Made by a program: the position numbers and the translations under genes. The notes beneath the pieces were generated by a model that was given only the letters and a program-made list of their open reading frames with translations, was not told the origin of the DNA and did not search any database. Source: Peribacillus simplex (GTDB lineage: Bacteria > Bacillota > Bacilli > Bacillales > DSM-1321). Taken from it: a stretch of 64,000 bases of DNA. The DNA is taken from the NCBI RefSeq assembly GCF_030123325.1, contig NZ_CP126106.1:4678001-4742000 (forward strand). Direction: 5' to 3'. Shown piece after piece: positions 16,528-24,347 of this stretch; position 1 is the first letter of the stretch, and every line of letters starts with the position of its first letter.

Positions 16528-16671
16528 ATGGATTTATTAACGCTTATGCTAATCTTCGGATTAGCTGTACTGTGGGAATTGGCCACGATTAATAAGAATG
16601 TAAAAAAGATGAATGAGCAAAATGCAGAATTAATTAATCTATATCATGATAGAAGTAAAAGAATGCAGTAA
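16528..16671 (+). CDS. 47-residue membrane peptide after the EamA gene
   Basis: ATG 16528 lies 5 nt after AGGAGGG, itself immediately after the EamA stop. One hydrophobic helix (LLTLMLIFGLAVLWELATI) is followed by a basic, Asn/Lys-rich tail. It looks like a genuine small membrane protein in the EamA operon. Function unknown. Confidence 0.7.
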   Translation: MDLLTLMLIFGLAVLWELATINKNVKKMNEQNAELINLYHDRSKRMQ

Positions 16672-16694
16672 AATAGCCTTCTGGCGATACAACG

Positions 16695-16817
16695 CAAAAA
16701 AGCCTGTCATTGGATAGGCTTCAGACTGTAGACAATTTGAACGCTGATTGGAACGTAGTGCACTCGCTTTCCGCGGGAGTCCCGAACAATTGAAGCCTTT
16801 TAGAGAGGCTTTTTTGC
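16695..16817 (+). terminator. Terminator region split by a repeat
   Basis: AAAAAAGCCT with AGGCTT (16695-16721) and AAGCCT (16793-16798) with AGGCTTTTTT (16806-16815) are two copies of the same stem. Between them lies a 71-bp family B repeat (16722-16792). The second stem with its T run is a good terminator for the EamA operon. Confidence 0.7.
16722..16792. repeat. Short family B repeat inside a terminator
   Basis: Starts CAGACTGTAGACAA and contains GTGCACTCGCTTTCCGCGGG. The first motif also follows the terminator at 12682-12705 and, with one change, appears near 55413. Confidence 0.6.
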
Positions 16818-16860
16818 ATTTTTGATGATCGTACCATTCACAAGAACGACGTCATCATCC

Positions 16861-16920
16861 ATGAATCCTTTTTCTTATAAACGATTGCATATCCACGGTT
16901 CGCTTACCTTCACTTTGTCG
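16861..16920 (-). pseudogene. 60-bp relic of a MutS2-like gene
   Basis: Nearly identical to the MutS2-like gene at about 19787-19846: both share TGAATCCTTTTTCTTATAAA, then CGATTGCATA, and TTCGCTTACCTTCACTTTGT. The relic is 2 bp shorter in the middle and so frameshifted. No other part of the gene is visible around it. Confidence 0.75.
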
Positions 16921-16998
16921 GCGGCCGCAAGTAAATAGAAACGAGCATGCGTTGAAAAATGATTGATCAAAACATGCCCTTTTTTCAATGTACTTGTA

Positions 16999-17628
16999 TT
17001 ATAGTTCTTTTTGACATTTTATCATTGTAAATTTAAATGGAGGCTTATTTTCCATATTCTTATGCGGCTCGACAATTTCCGAAGAATCTATCAATCCATA
17101 TTTTCCAAATTCCTGTTTTATCGAATCGGAATCATAAAAGAACATTTTTACCCCTTCCATTATCTCGAAATAGTCTTTACCTAGTTGTTTGCCCTTGCCA
17201 AACATCGGGGCTTCTTTTGAAATAGCAGTAAAAATCATATATCCGTTTGGCTTTAACTGATTATAGCAATCTTTAATAAACTTATCTCTCTCACGCTTAT
17301 TCAATAAGTGAATAAGCGCATAACAAAATATCCCATCATAAAGTTTGTCATCAAAAGGCATATCGGTTACCGAACCATGAAAAATACTATTATTAAGCCT
17401 ATTTTGCCTTGCCAAATGTATCGCTGTTTTTGAAATCTCAATACCTGTTATATTTATTCCGTTTTCAATAAAAACCTTTGCGTTTCTGCCATATCCAATA
17501 CCAGGAATCAATATATCCTTACCTTTATTCTCAAGGAAAAAGTCCTTTGCCAAGATTGCGGAGTCTGAAGGTTCAAATCCCCACATCATTTGATTTTCTA
17601 TAAAACTTGCTTCCCAGAATTCTGTCAT
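16999..17628 (-). CDS. Class I SAM-dependent methyltransferase
   Basis: 209 residues. SAM motif I is DILIPGIGYGRNAKVF near residue 40, motif II is ITGIEISKTAIHLA, and DGIFCYALIHLLNKRERDKF follows. The N terminus (FWEASFIENQMMWGFEPSD) resembles thiopurine/tellurite-type methyltransferases. ATG 17628 starts it. It stands alone on the minus strand with a MITE directly upstream. The substrate cannot be told from sequence. Confidence 0.9.
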   Translation of the reverse strand: MTEFWEASFIENQMMWGFEPSDSAILAKDFFLENKGKDILIPGIGYGRNAKVFIENGINITGIEISKTAIHLARQNRLNNSIFHGSVTDMPFDDKLYDGIFCYALIHLLNKRERDKFIKDCYNQLKPNGYMIFTAISKEAPMFGKGKQLGKDYFEIMEGVKMFFYDSDSIKQEFGKYGLIDSSEIVEPHKNMENKPPFKFTMIKCQKEL

Positions 17629-17666
17629 GCCTCAATCCCCTTTACAAATATTAGTTCTTTTTCTTT

Positions 17667-17830
17667 GACTGTTTTCGCATAATTTGTTGCTATTCACCAA
17701 GTAATGCGGTGTGGTTGATTTCCCCTCCAGATGCTCGCTTTCCGCGGGGCGGGCGGTGGAGTCTCGCAATCCGCTCCAATCAACCTTAAATCGTTTCGTT
17801 TTAAAAACAACAATCTTTACGAAAAGAACT
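17667..17830 (-). mobile_element. MITE copy 2 (internally deleted)
   Basis: 164 bp with both family ends (GACTGTTTTCGCATAATTTG at the left, AACAATCTTTACGAAAAGA at the right) but about 56 bp of the middle missing. An 8-bp direct repeat TTTTCTTT flanks it (17659-17666 and 17831-17838). Confidence 0.85.
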
Positions 17831-17867
17831 TTTTCTTTTTAAAAATACTCTTTTGCAGTCAAGGATT

Positions 17868-18773
17868 TTATGCCTCCAAAAGAAATGCAGCTTCAACTAA
17901 ATCCATGATGAGTCCAGCGGCCGCTTTATTGCCCTCCGCCGCCGCAATGACCAGCTGGGAAGGGGTGCTGAGTGATGTATCTCCGCATGCATATACTCCT
18001 TCAACCGTTGTTCGCCCAAATGAATCCACTTTAATCCCGCCGTTTGGAGTGATCTCGCAGCCGAGCTGTTCCGCAAAAGGAGCAGACTGCACCAAGTCTG
18101 TCACCACAATCCCTGCCTCCCTTTTGATTTCCTGTCCGTTTTGCAGCCGGATCGATGTCAGCTGCCCTCCTTTCGATTCAAGACCTTCAATCTTTTCTTC
18201 CACGACTGTCACGTTCTGCCTAGCCAAGATACCCTTCTCCTCATCAAGCATCTGATAGCCATCTGTAAACACAATTACATCATCGCTCCAGTTTGACAGC
18301 AGTTTTCCCATATGAAAAGCCCGTTCATTTTCTGCAATCACCGCCAATGCTTGGCCCCGCATTTCCCAGCCGTCACAAAACGGACAGCTGAAAACACTTG
18401 TTCCGTATACATTCTGTATGCTTGGTACCTCCGGCAAAACATCCCGAAGACCTGTTGCGAGAAGCACTTTTTTCGCCTTGTAATCCGTTCCGCCTTTCGT
18501 TTGAATCCGGAACACACCACTGGCTTTTTCAATAATCTCCACCCGCTCCTCCTTAATGGAGACGGACGGATATTTCTGGATATCCGTTCTTGCCCGCTTC
18601 TTGAACTCTGACGGCTTTACCCCATCTTGTGTGATAAATCCGTGCGACTCCTGCGTCACCCGGTTACGGGGTTTATCCTCATCAAACAAAATTGTTTTCC
18701 GTCCAGCACGCCCCATGACCAATGCGGCATTGAGTCCTGCAGGTCCTCCGCCAATGATTACACAATCCAGCAT
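17868..18773 (-). CDS. Thioredoxin-reductase-like FAD/NAD(P)-dependent oxidoreductase
   Basis: 301 residues from ATG 18773, 8 nt after GAAGGAG. The N-terminal FAD-binding motif is CVIIGGGPAGLNAALVMGRAGRKT; the redox pair is in FSCPFCDGWEMRG; the C-terminal motif VYACGDTSLSTPSQLVIAAAEGNKAA binds FAD. This short class (about 300 residues) includes thioredoxin reductase and bacterial dithiol oxidases. An Rrf2 regulator lies immediately upstream, and both genes carry the same operator, so the enzyme is probably induced by a redox or nitrosative signal. Confidence 0.92.
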   Translation of the reverse strand: MLDCVIIGGGPAGLNAALVMGRAGRKTILFDEDKPRNRVTQESHGFITQDGVKPSEFKKRARTDIQKYPSVSIKEERVEIIEKASGVFRIQTKGGTDYKAKKVLLATGLRDVLPEVPSIQNVYGTSVFSCPFCDGWEMRGQALAVIAENERAFHMGKLLSNWSDDVIVFTDGYQMLDEEKGILARQNVTVVEEKIEGLESKGGQLTSIRLQNGQEIKREAGIVVTDLVQSAPFAEQLGCEITPNGGIKVDSFGRTTVEGVYACGDTSLSTPSQLVIAAAEGNKAAAGLIMDLVEAAFLLEA

Positions 18774-18800
18774 ATGAAACACTCCTTCTTTATAAAGTCT

Positions 18801-18825
18801 ATTAAAGACCCTTAATATCCTTAAT
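18801..18825 (-). promoter_or_regulatory. Predicted Rrf2 operator in front of the oxidoreductase gene
   Basis: On the minus strand ATTAAGGATATTAA then GGGTCTTTAAT, a 25-bp imperfect dyad. It matches the element at 19292-19316 at 21 of 25 positions and lies 28-52 nt before the start at 18773. Confidence 0.7.
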
Positions 18826-18839
18826 TTGTGCAAAAAAAT

Positions 18840-19268
18840 TTATTTTTCTTTTTTAGTCTCATGACCATGTTTTTTTTCTATCTGCTCCGCAATGCTTTGA
18901 ATCGTTCGTCCAGCCAGTTCTTTCTTCATGTTGCCTTCCGCCTCGACCATCACGCGCTCAATTATACACTCGCTTTCGTCATGGTCAAACGCACAGTTGA
19001 ACAGCACCGACTGACCCTCCACCGCTTCAATAACATCCAGAAACGAAATGTCCTGTGCGCGGCGTGAAATGCTGTAGCCGCCTTTTGCCCCTGGCACTGA
19101 TTCAATTAATCCTGCCTTCACAAGCTTCGTCAAAATCTTCGACAAGTACGTCGGAGACAAATCCTGCATGTACGCCAGCTGATCTACGCTTACCGCCTGA
19201 CCTTTCGGTTCCATCGTTAAATGCACCATTGTATGTAGTGCATAATTGGTTGCCTTTGAATACTTCAT
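18840..19268 (-). CDS. Rrf2-family transcriptional regulator
   Basis: 142 residues. The family N terminus is KYSKATNYALHTMVHL and the wing region is DLSPTYLSKILTKLVKAGLIESVPGAKGGYSISR. Only two cysteines are visible, in FNCAFD and ESECIIERV, instead of the three of Fe-S members such as NsrR and IscR, so sensing may use a thiol or an incomplete cluster. The gene lies 66 nt upstream of the oxidoreductase gene. Its own promoter contains the same dyad, which suggests autoregulation. Confidence 0.92.
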   Translation of the reverse strand: MKYSKATNYALHTMVHLTMEPKGQAVSVDQLAYMQDLSPTYLSKILTKLVKAGLIESVPGAKGGYSISRRAQDISFLDVIEAVEGQSVLFNCAFDHDESECIIERVMVEAEGNMKKELAGRTIQSIAEQIEKKHGHETKKEK

Positions 19269-19291
19269 TGATGCACCTCATAATTAAAACT

Positions 19292-19316
19292 ATTACAGAC
19301 TTTTAATATCCGTAAT
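19292..19316 (-). promoter_or_regulatory. Predicted Rrf2 operator in front of the rrf2 gene
   Basis: On the minus strand ATTACGGATATTAA then AAGTCTGTAAT. It is the partner of the element at 18801-18825 and lies 24-48 nt before the rrf2 start codon. Confidence 0.7.
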
Positions 19317-19502
19317 TGATTGTAACTCAAGCTGCAAAAAACCGCAAACTTTTTTTACCTCACCTAACGATCGATCATCTTGCCAAAATCTTTTCTTGTT
19401 TAAACAACAGTACGTTCCCATCATGTATTCCTTTTTAAAATGTTTGGTCATGCAATAGATGTGACTGATAATGATCCACACGAGAAATCAAGGGAAAATT
19501 AA

Positions 19503-19539
19503 AGGGTATGAGCCCCTGTAAATACAGAACTCATACCCT
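19503..19539 (-). terminator. Terminator of the MutS2-like gene
   Basis: AGGGTATGAG (19503-19512) pairs with CTCATACCCT (19530-19539) and TTTAATTTT follows on the minus strand. Confidence 0.85.
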
Positions 19540-19563
19540 GCCGATGTTGGCTTTTACATCAGG

Positions 19564-21468
19564 TTATTCACCAAGCTTCTTCCGGATATCCGCTGCTACG
19601 TTCTTTAGCGCTTTCTTTGACCCCCGTTCAAGGTCGTGGTTCAATTTCCTTTCTTTGTAGCTGACAAATAAAGTATTGAGATCATAGCCTTCAGGATATA
19701 AATCGACTGCCTTTATTTCCAGCTCGAGCCTACTGGCATGAACCTCCTTGAAGGTATCTTCGAAAAGAACGGTGACATTATTGTATGAATCCTTTTTCTT
19801 ATAAACGATTGCATAGCCATTCAGTTCGCTTACCTTCACTTTGTCACCGACTTCATATTCATAGGATGCTTCCTTAGGAACGGCCGTTGGCTTCGCTTTT
19901 TTGATTTTACCTTCCTTGACACGCTCCAAGTCGTAGTCTTTATTGTCGATATAGAGCTTTGCCTTTTGCAGGACCTGTTCACGAACATTCATTTTTTTGG
20001 CTATCCAGAGAGCATTGCTTTCCCCGGATTGACCGATCAACAGCTTGTATTTTGGCTCAAGTGTTTCACTGTTGAATTGCATGGCCGCATTCATGAAATC
20101 ACTGTGTATTTCCGAATAGCGCTTGATTTCACCATAATGGGTGGTCGCAACGGTTATGCAGCCCCTCTGATAAAATTCCTCAAGGATGGCAATCGCCAAT
20201 GCGGCTCCTTCATTCGGTTCCGTTCCGCTCCCGATTTCATCGAACAGCAGCAAGGAGTTATTGGTTAATGCCCCCATGATTTCCGAGATGTTTTTCATAT
20301 GCGATGAAAACGTGCTCAGTGCATTTTCAATGCTTTGATTATCACCGATATCGACGAATACCTGATCGAAGACGGCAAGCTCCGTTCCTTCTTTCCCGGC
20401 AACATGCAGCCCTGACATGACGGCCAATGTAAGGATGCCGATCGTTTTCAGGACGACTGTTTTACCCCCTGCATTAGGGCCTGTAATAATCAAGCTGCGA
20501 TAGTCCTTCCCGATTTCAAAATCCAAAGGTACGCTGTCCTGCGGCAAAAGGGGATGTTTACAGCCCTGTAATTTAATATAACCGTGATCATTGATTTTCG
20601 GTTCGATTGCATCCATGCTTTTACTGAACTTGGCTTTTGCGAAGATCATGTCATATTGACTGATTAACTCGATGTTTATCTTGATCGGTTTCAGCTGTTC
20701 GAAAACCGTTCCGGATAATGTGGCCAAAAGTTGATACTCTTCCATCGATTCCTCCGCTTTTAAACTGGCCAATTCTACATTCAATTTCGTCACCGAGGCA
20801 GGTTCGATGAACACGGTAGCCCCTTTTGCAGATACTTCCACGATCGTTCCCGCCACTTGATTTTTATAGGAGGCTTTGATCGGAATTGTGTAGCGATCAT
20901 CCTTTTTACTGATGAAAAATTCCTGAATGAACTCTTTATTGGCTCCGCTTTTCAAGAACTTATTCAGCCGTTCCTCTATTTTACTTTCTGTCTTGATGAT
21001 TTGGTTCCTGATCCGTTTCAGGTCCTTGCTTGCTTCGGAAACAACAGCATTTCCTTTTATGGTGAATTGGATTTCTTCTTCAATGCTCCTGAATTCAGTC
21101 ATGGACCGGGCATAGGAATGCAGTGTTGGTGCAAAGAACTCTTTATCGGTCATGAATTTCCTGATATTCCTGCAGCCTCTTAAGAAGTCTGCTATCGCCA
21201 CTAACTCTGACGGCTCCAAAATCATTCCTTTTTCCAGTTTGTCGATATGGAGTCCAATATGTGAAATGCCTTTCAAGGGAATATGGCTTTCCGCATTCAA
21301 TAAGTTCCTTGCCTCCGTTGTCTCGTTCAAACGATTTTTAACGACTTTCAAAATGCTGCTCGGCTTAAGCTGATCCAACAACGCTTTTCCTAAACCGCTT
21401 ACGCAATGGTTTTTCACCATTTCCTTGAGTTGGATATATTGTAATTTTTCATAGGTCATTGTATTCAT
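19564..21468 (-). CDS. MutS2-like ATPase lacking the Smr nuclease domain
   Basis: 634 residues from ATG 21468, 8 nt after AAGGAGG. The core and clamp are followed by the MutS ATPase: Walker A ITGPNAGGKTVVLKT, Walker B LLLFDEIGSGTEPNEG, and TVATTHYGEIKRYS. Canonical MutS2 is about 780 residues and ends with a KOW segment and an Smr endonuclease domain. Here the KOW-like piece (YEVGDKVKVSELNGYAIVYK) is present, but the protein stops after about 80 more residues with no Smr motif. It is therefore a paralogue without the nuclease, perhaps acting in ribosome rescue or recombination control. The leader is long, with two terminators. Confidence 0.88.
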   Translation of the reverse strand: MNTMTYEKLQYIQLKEMVKNHCVSGLGKALLDQLKPSSILKVVKNRLNETTEARNLLNAESHIPLKGISHIGLHIDKLEKGMILEPSELVAIADFLRGCRNIRKFMTDKEFFAPTLHSYARSMTEFRSIEEEIQFTIKGNAVVSEASKDLKRIRNQIIKTESKIEERLNKFLKSGANKEFIQEFFISKKDDRYTIPIKASYKNQVAGTIVEVSAKGATVFIEPASVTKLNVELASLKAEESMEEYQLLATLSGTVFEQLKPIKINIELISQYDMIFAKAKFSKSMDAIEPKINDHGYIKLQGCKHPLLPQDSVPLDFEIGKDYRSLIITGPNAGGKTVVLKTIGILTLAVMSGLHVAGKEGTELAVFDQVFVDIGDNQSIENALSTFSSHMKNISEIMGALTNNSLLLFDEIGSGTEPNEGAALAIAILEEFYQRGCITVATTHYGEIKRYSEIHSDFMNAAMQFNSETLEPKYKLLIGQSGESNALWIAKKMNVREQVLQKAKLYIDNKDYDLERVKEGKIKKAKPTAVPKEASYEYEVGDKVKVSELNGYAIVYKKKDSYNNVTVLFEDTFKEVHASRLELEIKAVDLYPEGYDLNTLFVSYKERKLNHDLERGSKKALKNVAADIRKKLGE

Positions 21469-21654
21469 CCCATGATCCTCCTTGAATGAGTGAGTGATTA
21501 AAATTCCCGAATCCAAAAATGCCCGCAATGGTCCCCCTACCTTTACAAATGAACAAGCCATTTGAGTAGAAAGCTCCTGCGGGCATCGGCCTTATCCATG
21601 GATAAGTACCTAAAATCGATAACAAATTGGGCAGCTCGAATAGACCTGCGTACA

Positions 21655-21691
21655 CAAAAAAGCATGATAGGACAAATCCCACCATGCTTTT
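21655..21691 (-). terminator. Upstream intrinsic terminator in the MutS2-like leader
   Basis: AAAAGCATG and CATGCTTTTTT pair on the minus strand across an 18-nt loop. Confidence 0.75.
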
Positions 21692-21821
21692 CGCCGTAAC
21701 ACCTGCATGTTACACGATTTATGGAAAAGGAAGCAGTCTTAAGGTAGGTATTCACAATGCAGAATTGCACTGTGAAAAGGCATACTTAATCCACTGACAT
21801 ACCAGTGATTAAATACCTTAT

Positions 21822-21838
21822 TCAACTAAATTAGTTGA
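21822..21838. promoter_or_regulatory. Perfect 17-bp palindrome TCAACTAAATTAGTTGA
   Basis: 8-1-8 dyad about 360 nt upstream of the MutS2-like gene. The length and symmetry suit a MarR- or TetR-type operator. A half-match (TTATTCAACTAAA) occurs next to MITE copy 1 at about 13727. Confidence 0.5.
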
Positions 21839-22063
21839 TACCTACTCCCGACATAAAACACCACACCTTTTCTTAGATTGGAACTAACATACCATATCAG
21901 TAAGAAATAGTCAATTCTTTTTTTGCCATCCTTCGAATCTATTCATGTAACCAAGGGGGTATTGGCTTTAACAGCCATAATGCTTCAGTAACTCCCCTTT
22001 TCAGTTCTGAATATTTACATTAGAATTGGGGTATGATATCCTTATATTAACATAAACTAAAAA

Positions 22064-22090
22064 CACCCCCATGCTGGTAACATGAGGGTG
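22064..22090 (-). terminator. Terminator of the putative toxin mRNA
   Basis: CACCCCCATG (22064-22073) with CATGAGGGTG (22081-22090); on the minus strand five T residues follow. Confidence 0.8.
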
Positions 22091-22127
22091 ACAACTGCAA
22101 GAGTGAGCGATCACTTTTCTAAACAAT

Positions 22128-22283
22128 TTAATCTTGGTCAGAAGAAGAACCACTGCGATCTTGCGAGGATGAGTGGTTCTTTTTCCTTTTCCTGGTGAAC
22201 GCAGACAGGATTAGACTGGTTGCTACAGCAACAAATATCTCTTTACCCATATCTGTAATTAAGTTCAATAAGAAATGCATCAT
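22128..22283 (-). CDS. Putative small hydrophobic type I toxin
   Basis: 51 residues starting with tandem ATG codons 5 nt after AGGGGGTG. A hydrophobic stretch (FLLNLITDMGKEIFVAVATSLILSAF) is followed by a strongly basic cluster TRKRKK and a Ser/Asp/Gln tail. The size, one helix and basic tail are those of Fst/Ldr/TxpA-type toxins. The mRNA would end in a strong hairpin that an antisense RNA from the plus strand could overlap. The family is inferred from features, not from a recognised motif. Confidence 0.5.
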   Translation of the reverse strand: MMHFLLNLITDMGKEIFVAVATSLILSAFTRKRKKNHSSSQDRSGSSSDQD

Positions 22284-22575
22284 ACGGTCACCCCCTTTCC
22301 CATCTATAATTAGATGGAAAAGCAAAAAAGTGACCTCCCACTCTATCCTCAGTTGTCCCTCTATTTTATCATATCTTTGACGTTATGGAAAATATATGAA
22401 AATAAATAGTGATATTAAGAGGATTTATTCTAGCTCAGATTATTCCCCTTTATTTACAAGTGCAGCTAACATTTGAACATCTCTCCTAATTAGCTAGATA
22501 TAAATGACGATAAGCCGTCCTAATGTGACCGTTTTAATTAGCTCAATTTTCTATTGATCCACTTAAGTCATTAAG

Positions 22576-22608
22576 AAAAGGGGATTATCCAGTGGATAAT
22601 CCCCTTTT
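22576..22608 (-). terminator. Terminator of the purine salvage operon
   Basis: A 15-bp perfect stem: 22576-22590 with 22594-22608, ending in TTTT on either strand. It follows the adenine deaminase stop. Confidence 0.9.
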
Positions 22609-22612
22609 CGGT

Positions 22613-24331
22613 TTAAGCTTCATCACTCATTATGAGAGGGACTGTTTTCCCTTCATTCACGTTGATCAATCCATGGTCGGTTATTTTCAGGGCCGGACTG
22701 ACAGGAAGCGATAAGGTGCTTAATGACATGATGACATTATAATGTTCGTAGCCTAACGATTTAAGTGCATCTGTCAGGTGCTGAACCTGCCTTGATACGA
22801 TGTCCATTGGCTCTTCGGAAAGGATCCCCCCTACCGGAAGTGGAATCATGGATAGGACCTTGCCGTCTTCAACACAGCAGACTCCGCCTTGCTTCCTTAT
22901 TACTTCGTTCGCGGCCATCATCATATCCTGCTTATTATGGCCAATCACCAGGAGATTATGGTTATCATGCGAATAGGTTGTGGCGACCGCTCCACGCTTC
23001 AAAACATCGCCGGTGATCAACCCGTGCGCCCGATTACCGTTTTTCCCATATCTTTCGAATGTGGCGATCAACCCATAAGGGCTTTCTTCCCAGCATAATT
23101 GACCATTCTTCCCATCTAAATGATCATGGGTTTCAGATGTGAAAGTAGAACCATTCTGCACGTTTATGATCCGGCACTTGCTGCGTTCAAGCTGTTCCGG
23201 TATTGTGATGGTAAAATCGTTTTCCGTAAGTTCGGCAAGCTTCACGCTTTGATAGAAATGCCCAGGAAATTGTCTTTCCTTCACTTCTTGCACATATGGC
23301 CGTGAAGATTCATAAACGAGCTCACCTGTTTTGTATACTTGTTCAATTCCAAATGTTTCCAAGTCCGATAACAGCAGGAAATCTGCCGTTTTTCCAGGTG
23401 CAATGGCGCCCCGGTCATACATCCTCATCCGCTGTGCAGGTGTATAGGTGCATGCATATATCGCTTTTTCCGGAGTCATCCCCATTTGAATGGCTTTCTT
23501 TAAAAGGACATTCAGATGTCCCCTGTTTTGGAAAGAGTCGGTCATGACATCATCGGTGACAAAGCAGAAATGCTCATCCACCTGATTTTCCTTCAAGTAA
23601 TCCATCACTTCTTCAGTCATTGATTTTTCTTGAATTTCAATGAACATCCCGGCAGCGATCCTCGCATCCATCCCTTCCACGGTCTGGTGTGTATGGTCTG
23701 AATTCACTCCGGCATAAACAATCTTCTGCAAATCCAAGTCGAGCAGCTTTGGAACGTGCCCCTCTATGATCAGATCTGGATAACGGGAACGGATATGGGA
23801 CAAAATCTTATTCGTTTTGCAATCCGGGTCGGTTATGACCTCATAGTAATTCATGATCTCGCCGAGACATTTAATGTCCTCCGTTTGCATCAATTCATCT
23901 ATATCATCTATTTCGATAGAACCGCCTGTTGTTTCCATCGATGTGGCAGGAACGGAACTCGGGATGGCATAAAACATGTCCGCTACGCAATCTTTACTCG
24001 CTTTGATCATTTCCTTTACACCGGAAATTCCGAAAACATTGGCCATTTCATGCGGCTCCGGCACGATCGTCGTCACGCCATTCTTGATTAACCCGTAGGA
24101 AAAAGTCGCAGGCGTCACCATCGTACTTTCAATGTGGAGATGGATATCGATCAGGCCTGGAACCATATACTTCCCCTGCCCATCGACGATTCGATCCGAC
24201 TCGAAGGCATCCAATTCCCGGTCTCCAATATAATAGAACTTTCCATCCTTGATGGCTGCATTCCCTTTAATGAATCTTTTAAAATAGCTGTTAAACACGT
24301 TGATATCTCTTACAAGCATATCCATTCGCAT
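22613..24331 (-). CDS. ade: Adenine deaminase
   Basis: 572 residues, ATG 24331 with AGGAGGG 8 nt upstream. The amidohydrolase metal site is IDIHLHIESTMVTP near residue 60. The mid-protein LGEIMNYYEV and EGHVPKLLDLDL are typical of Ade, and the C-terminal adenine deaminase domain contains TTYSHDNHNLLVIG. It converts adenine to hypoxanthine and ammonia using Mn or Fe. It is the last gene of an operon with a nucleoside hydrolase and an ABC importer, so adenosine could be imported, cut to adenine and deaminated in one pathway. Confidence 0.93.
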   Translation of the reverse strand: MRMDMLVRDINVFNSYFKRFIKGNAAIKDGKFYYIGDRELDAFESDRIVDGQGKYMVPGLIDIHLHIESTMVTPATFSYGLIKNGVTTIVPEPHEMANVFGISGVKEMIKASKDCVADMFYAIPSSVPATSMETTGGSIEIDDIDELMQTEDIKCLGEIMNYYEVITDPDCKTNKILSHIRSRYPDLIIEGHVPKLLDLDLQKIVYAGVNSDHTHQTVEGMDARIAAGMFIEIQEKSMTEEVMDYLKENQVDEHFCFVTDDVMTDSFQNRGHLNVLLKKAIQMGMTPEKAIYACTYTPAQRMRMYDRGAIAPGKTADFLLLSDLETFGIEQVYKTGELVYESSRPYVQEVKERQFPGHFYQSVKLAELTENDFTITIPEQLERSKCRIINVQNGSTFTSETHDHLDGKNGQLCWEESPYGLIATFERYGKNGNRAHGLITGDVLKRGAVATTYSHDNHNLLVIGHNKQDMMMAANEVIRKQGGVCCVEDGKVLSMIPLPVGGILSEEPMDIVSRQVQHLTDALKSLGYEHYNVIMSLSTLSLPVSPALKITDHGLINVNEGKTVPLIMSDEA

Positions 24332-24347
24332 AACTTACCCTCCTAAG

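Larger units (their letters stand above)
21469..21850 (-). promoter_or_regulatory. Long structured leader of the MutS2-like gene
   Basis: The minus strand reads, in order: a palindrome TCAACTAAATTAGTTGA (21822-21838), a hairpin at 21751-21776 (TTCACA and TGTGAA arms), a complete intrinsic terminator at 21655-21691 (GCATG stem, six T), and a second at 21514-21586 (9-bp stem ATGCCCGCA, about 50-nt loop, five T). The second lies 46 nt before the start codon. A conditional leader is possible, but I do not recognise a known riboswitch class. Confidence 0.45.

Noticed and set aside
21514..21586. T-box riboswitch suggested by GGTAGGGGGACC next to a terminator
   Set aside because: The T-box sequence AGGGTGGNACCGCG is not present and the motif is on the 3' side of the terminator, not in an antiterminator.
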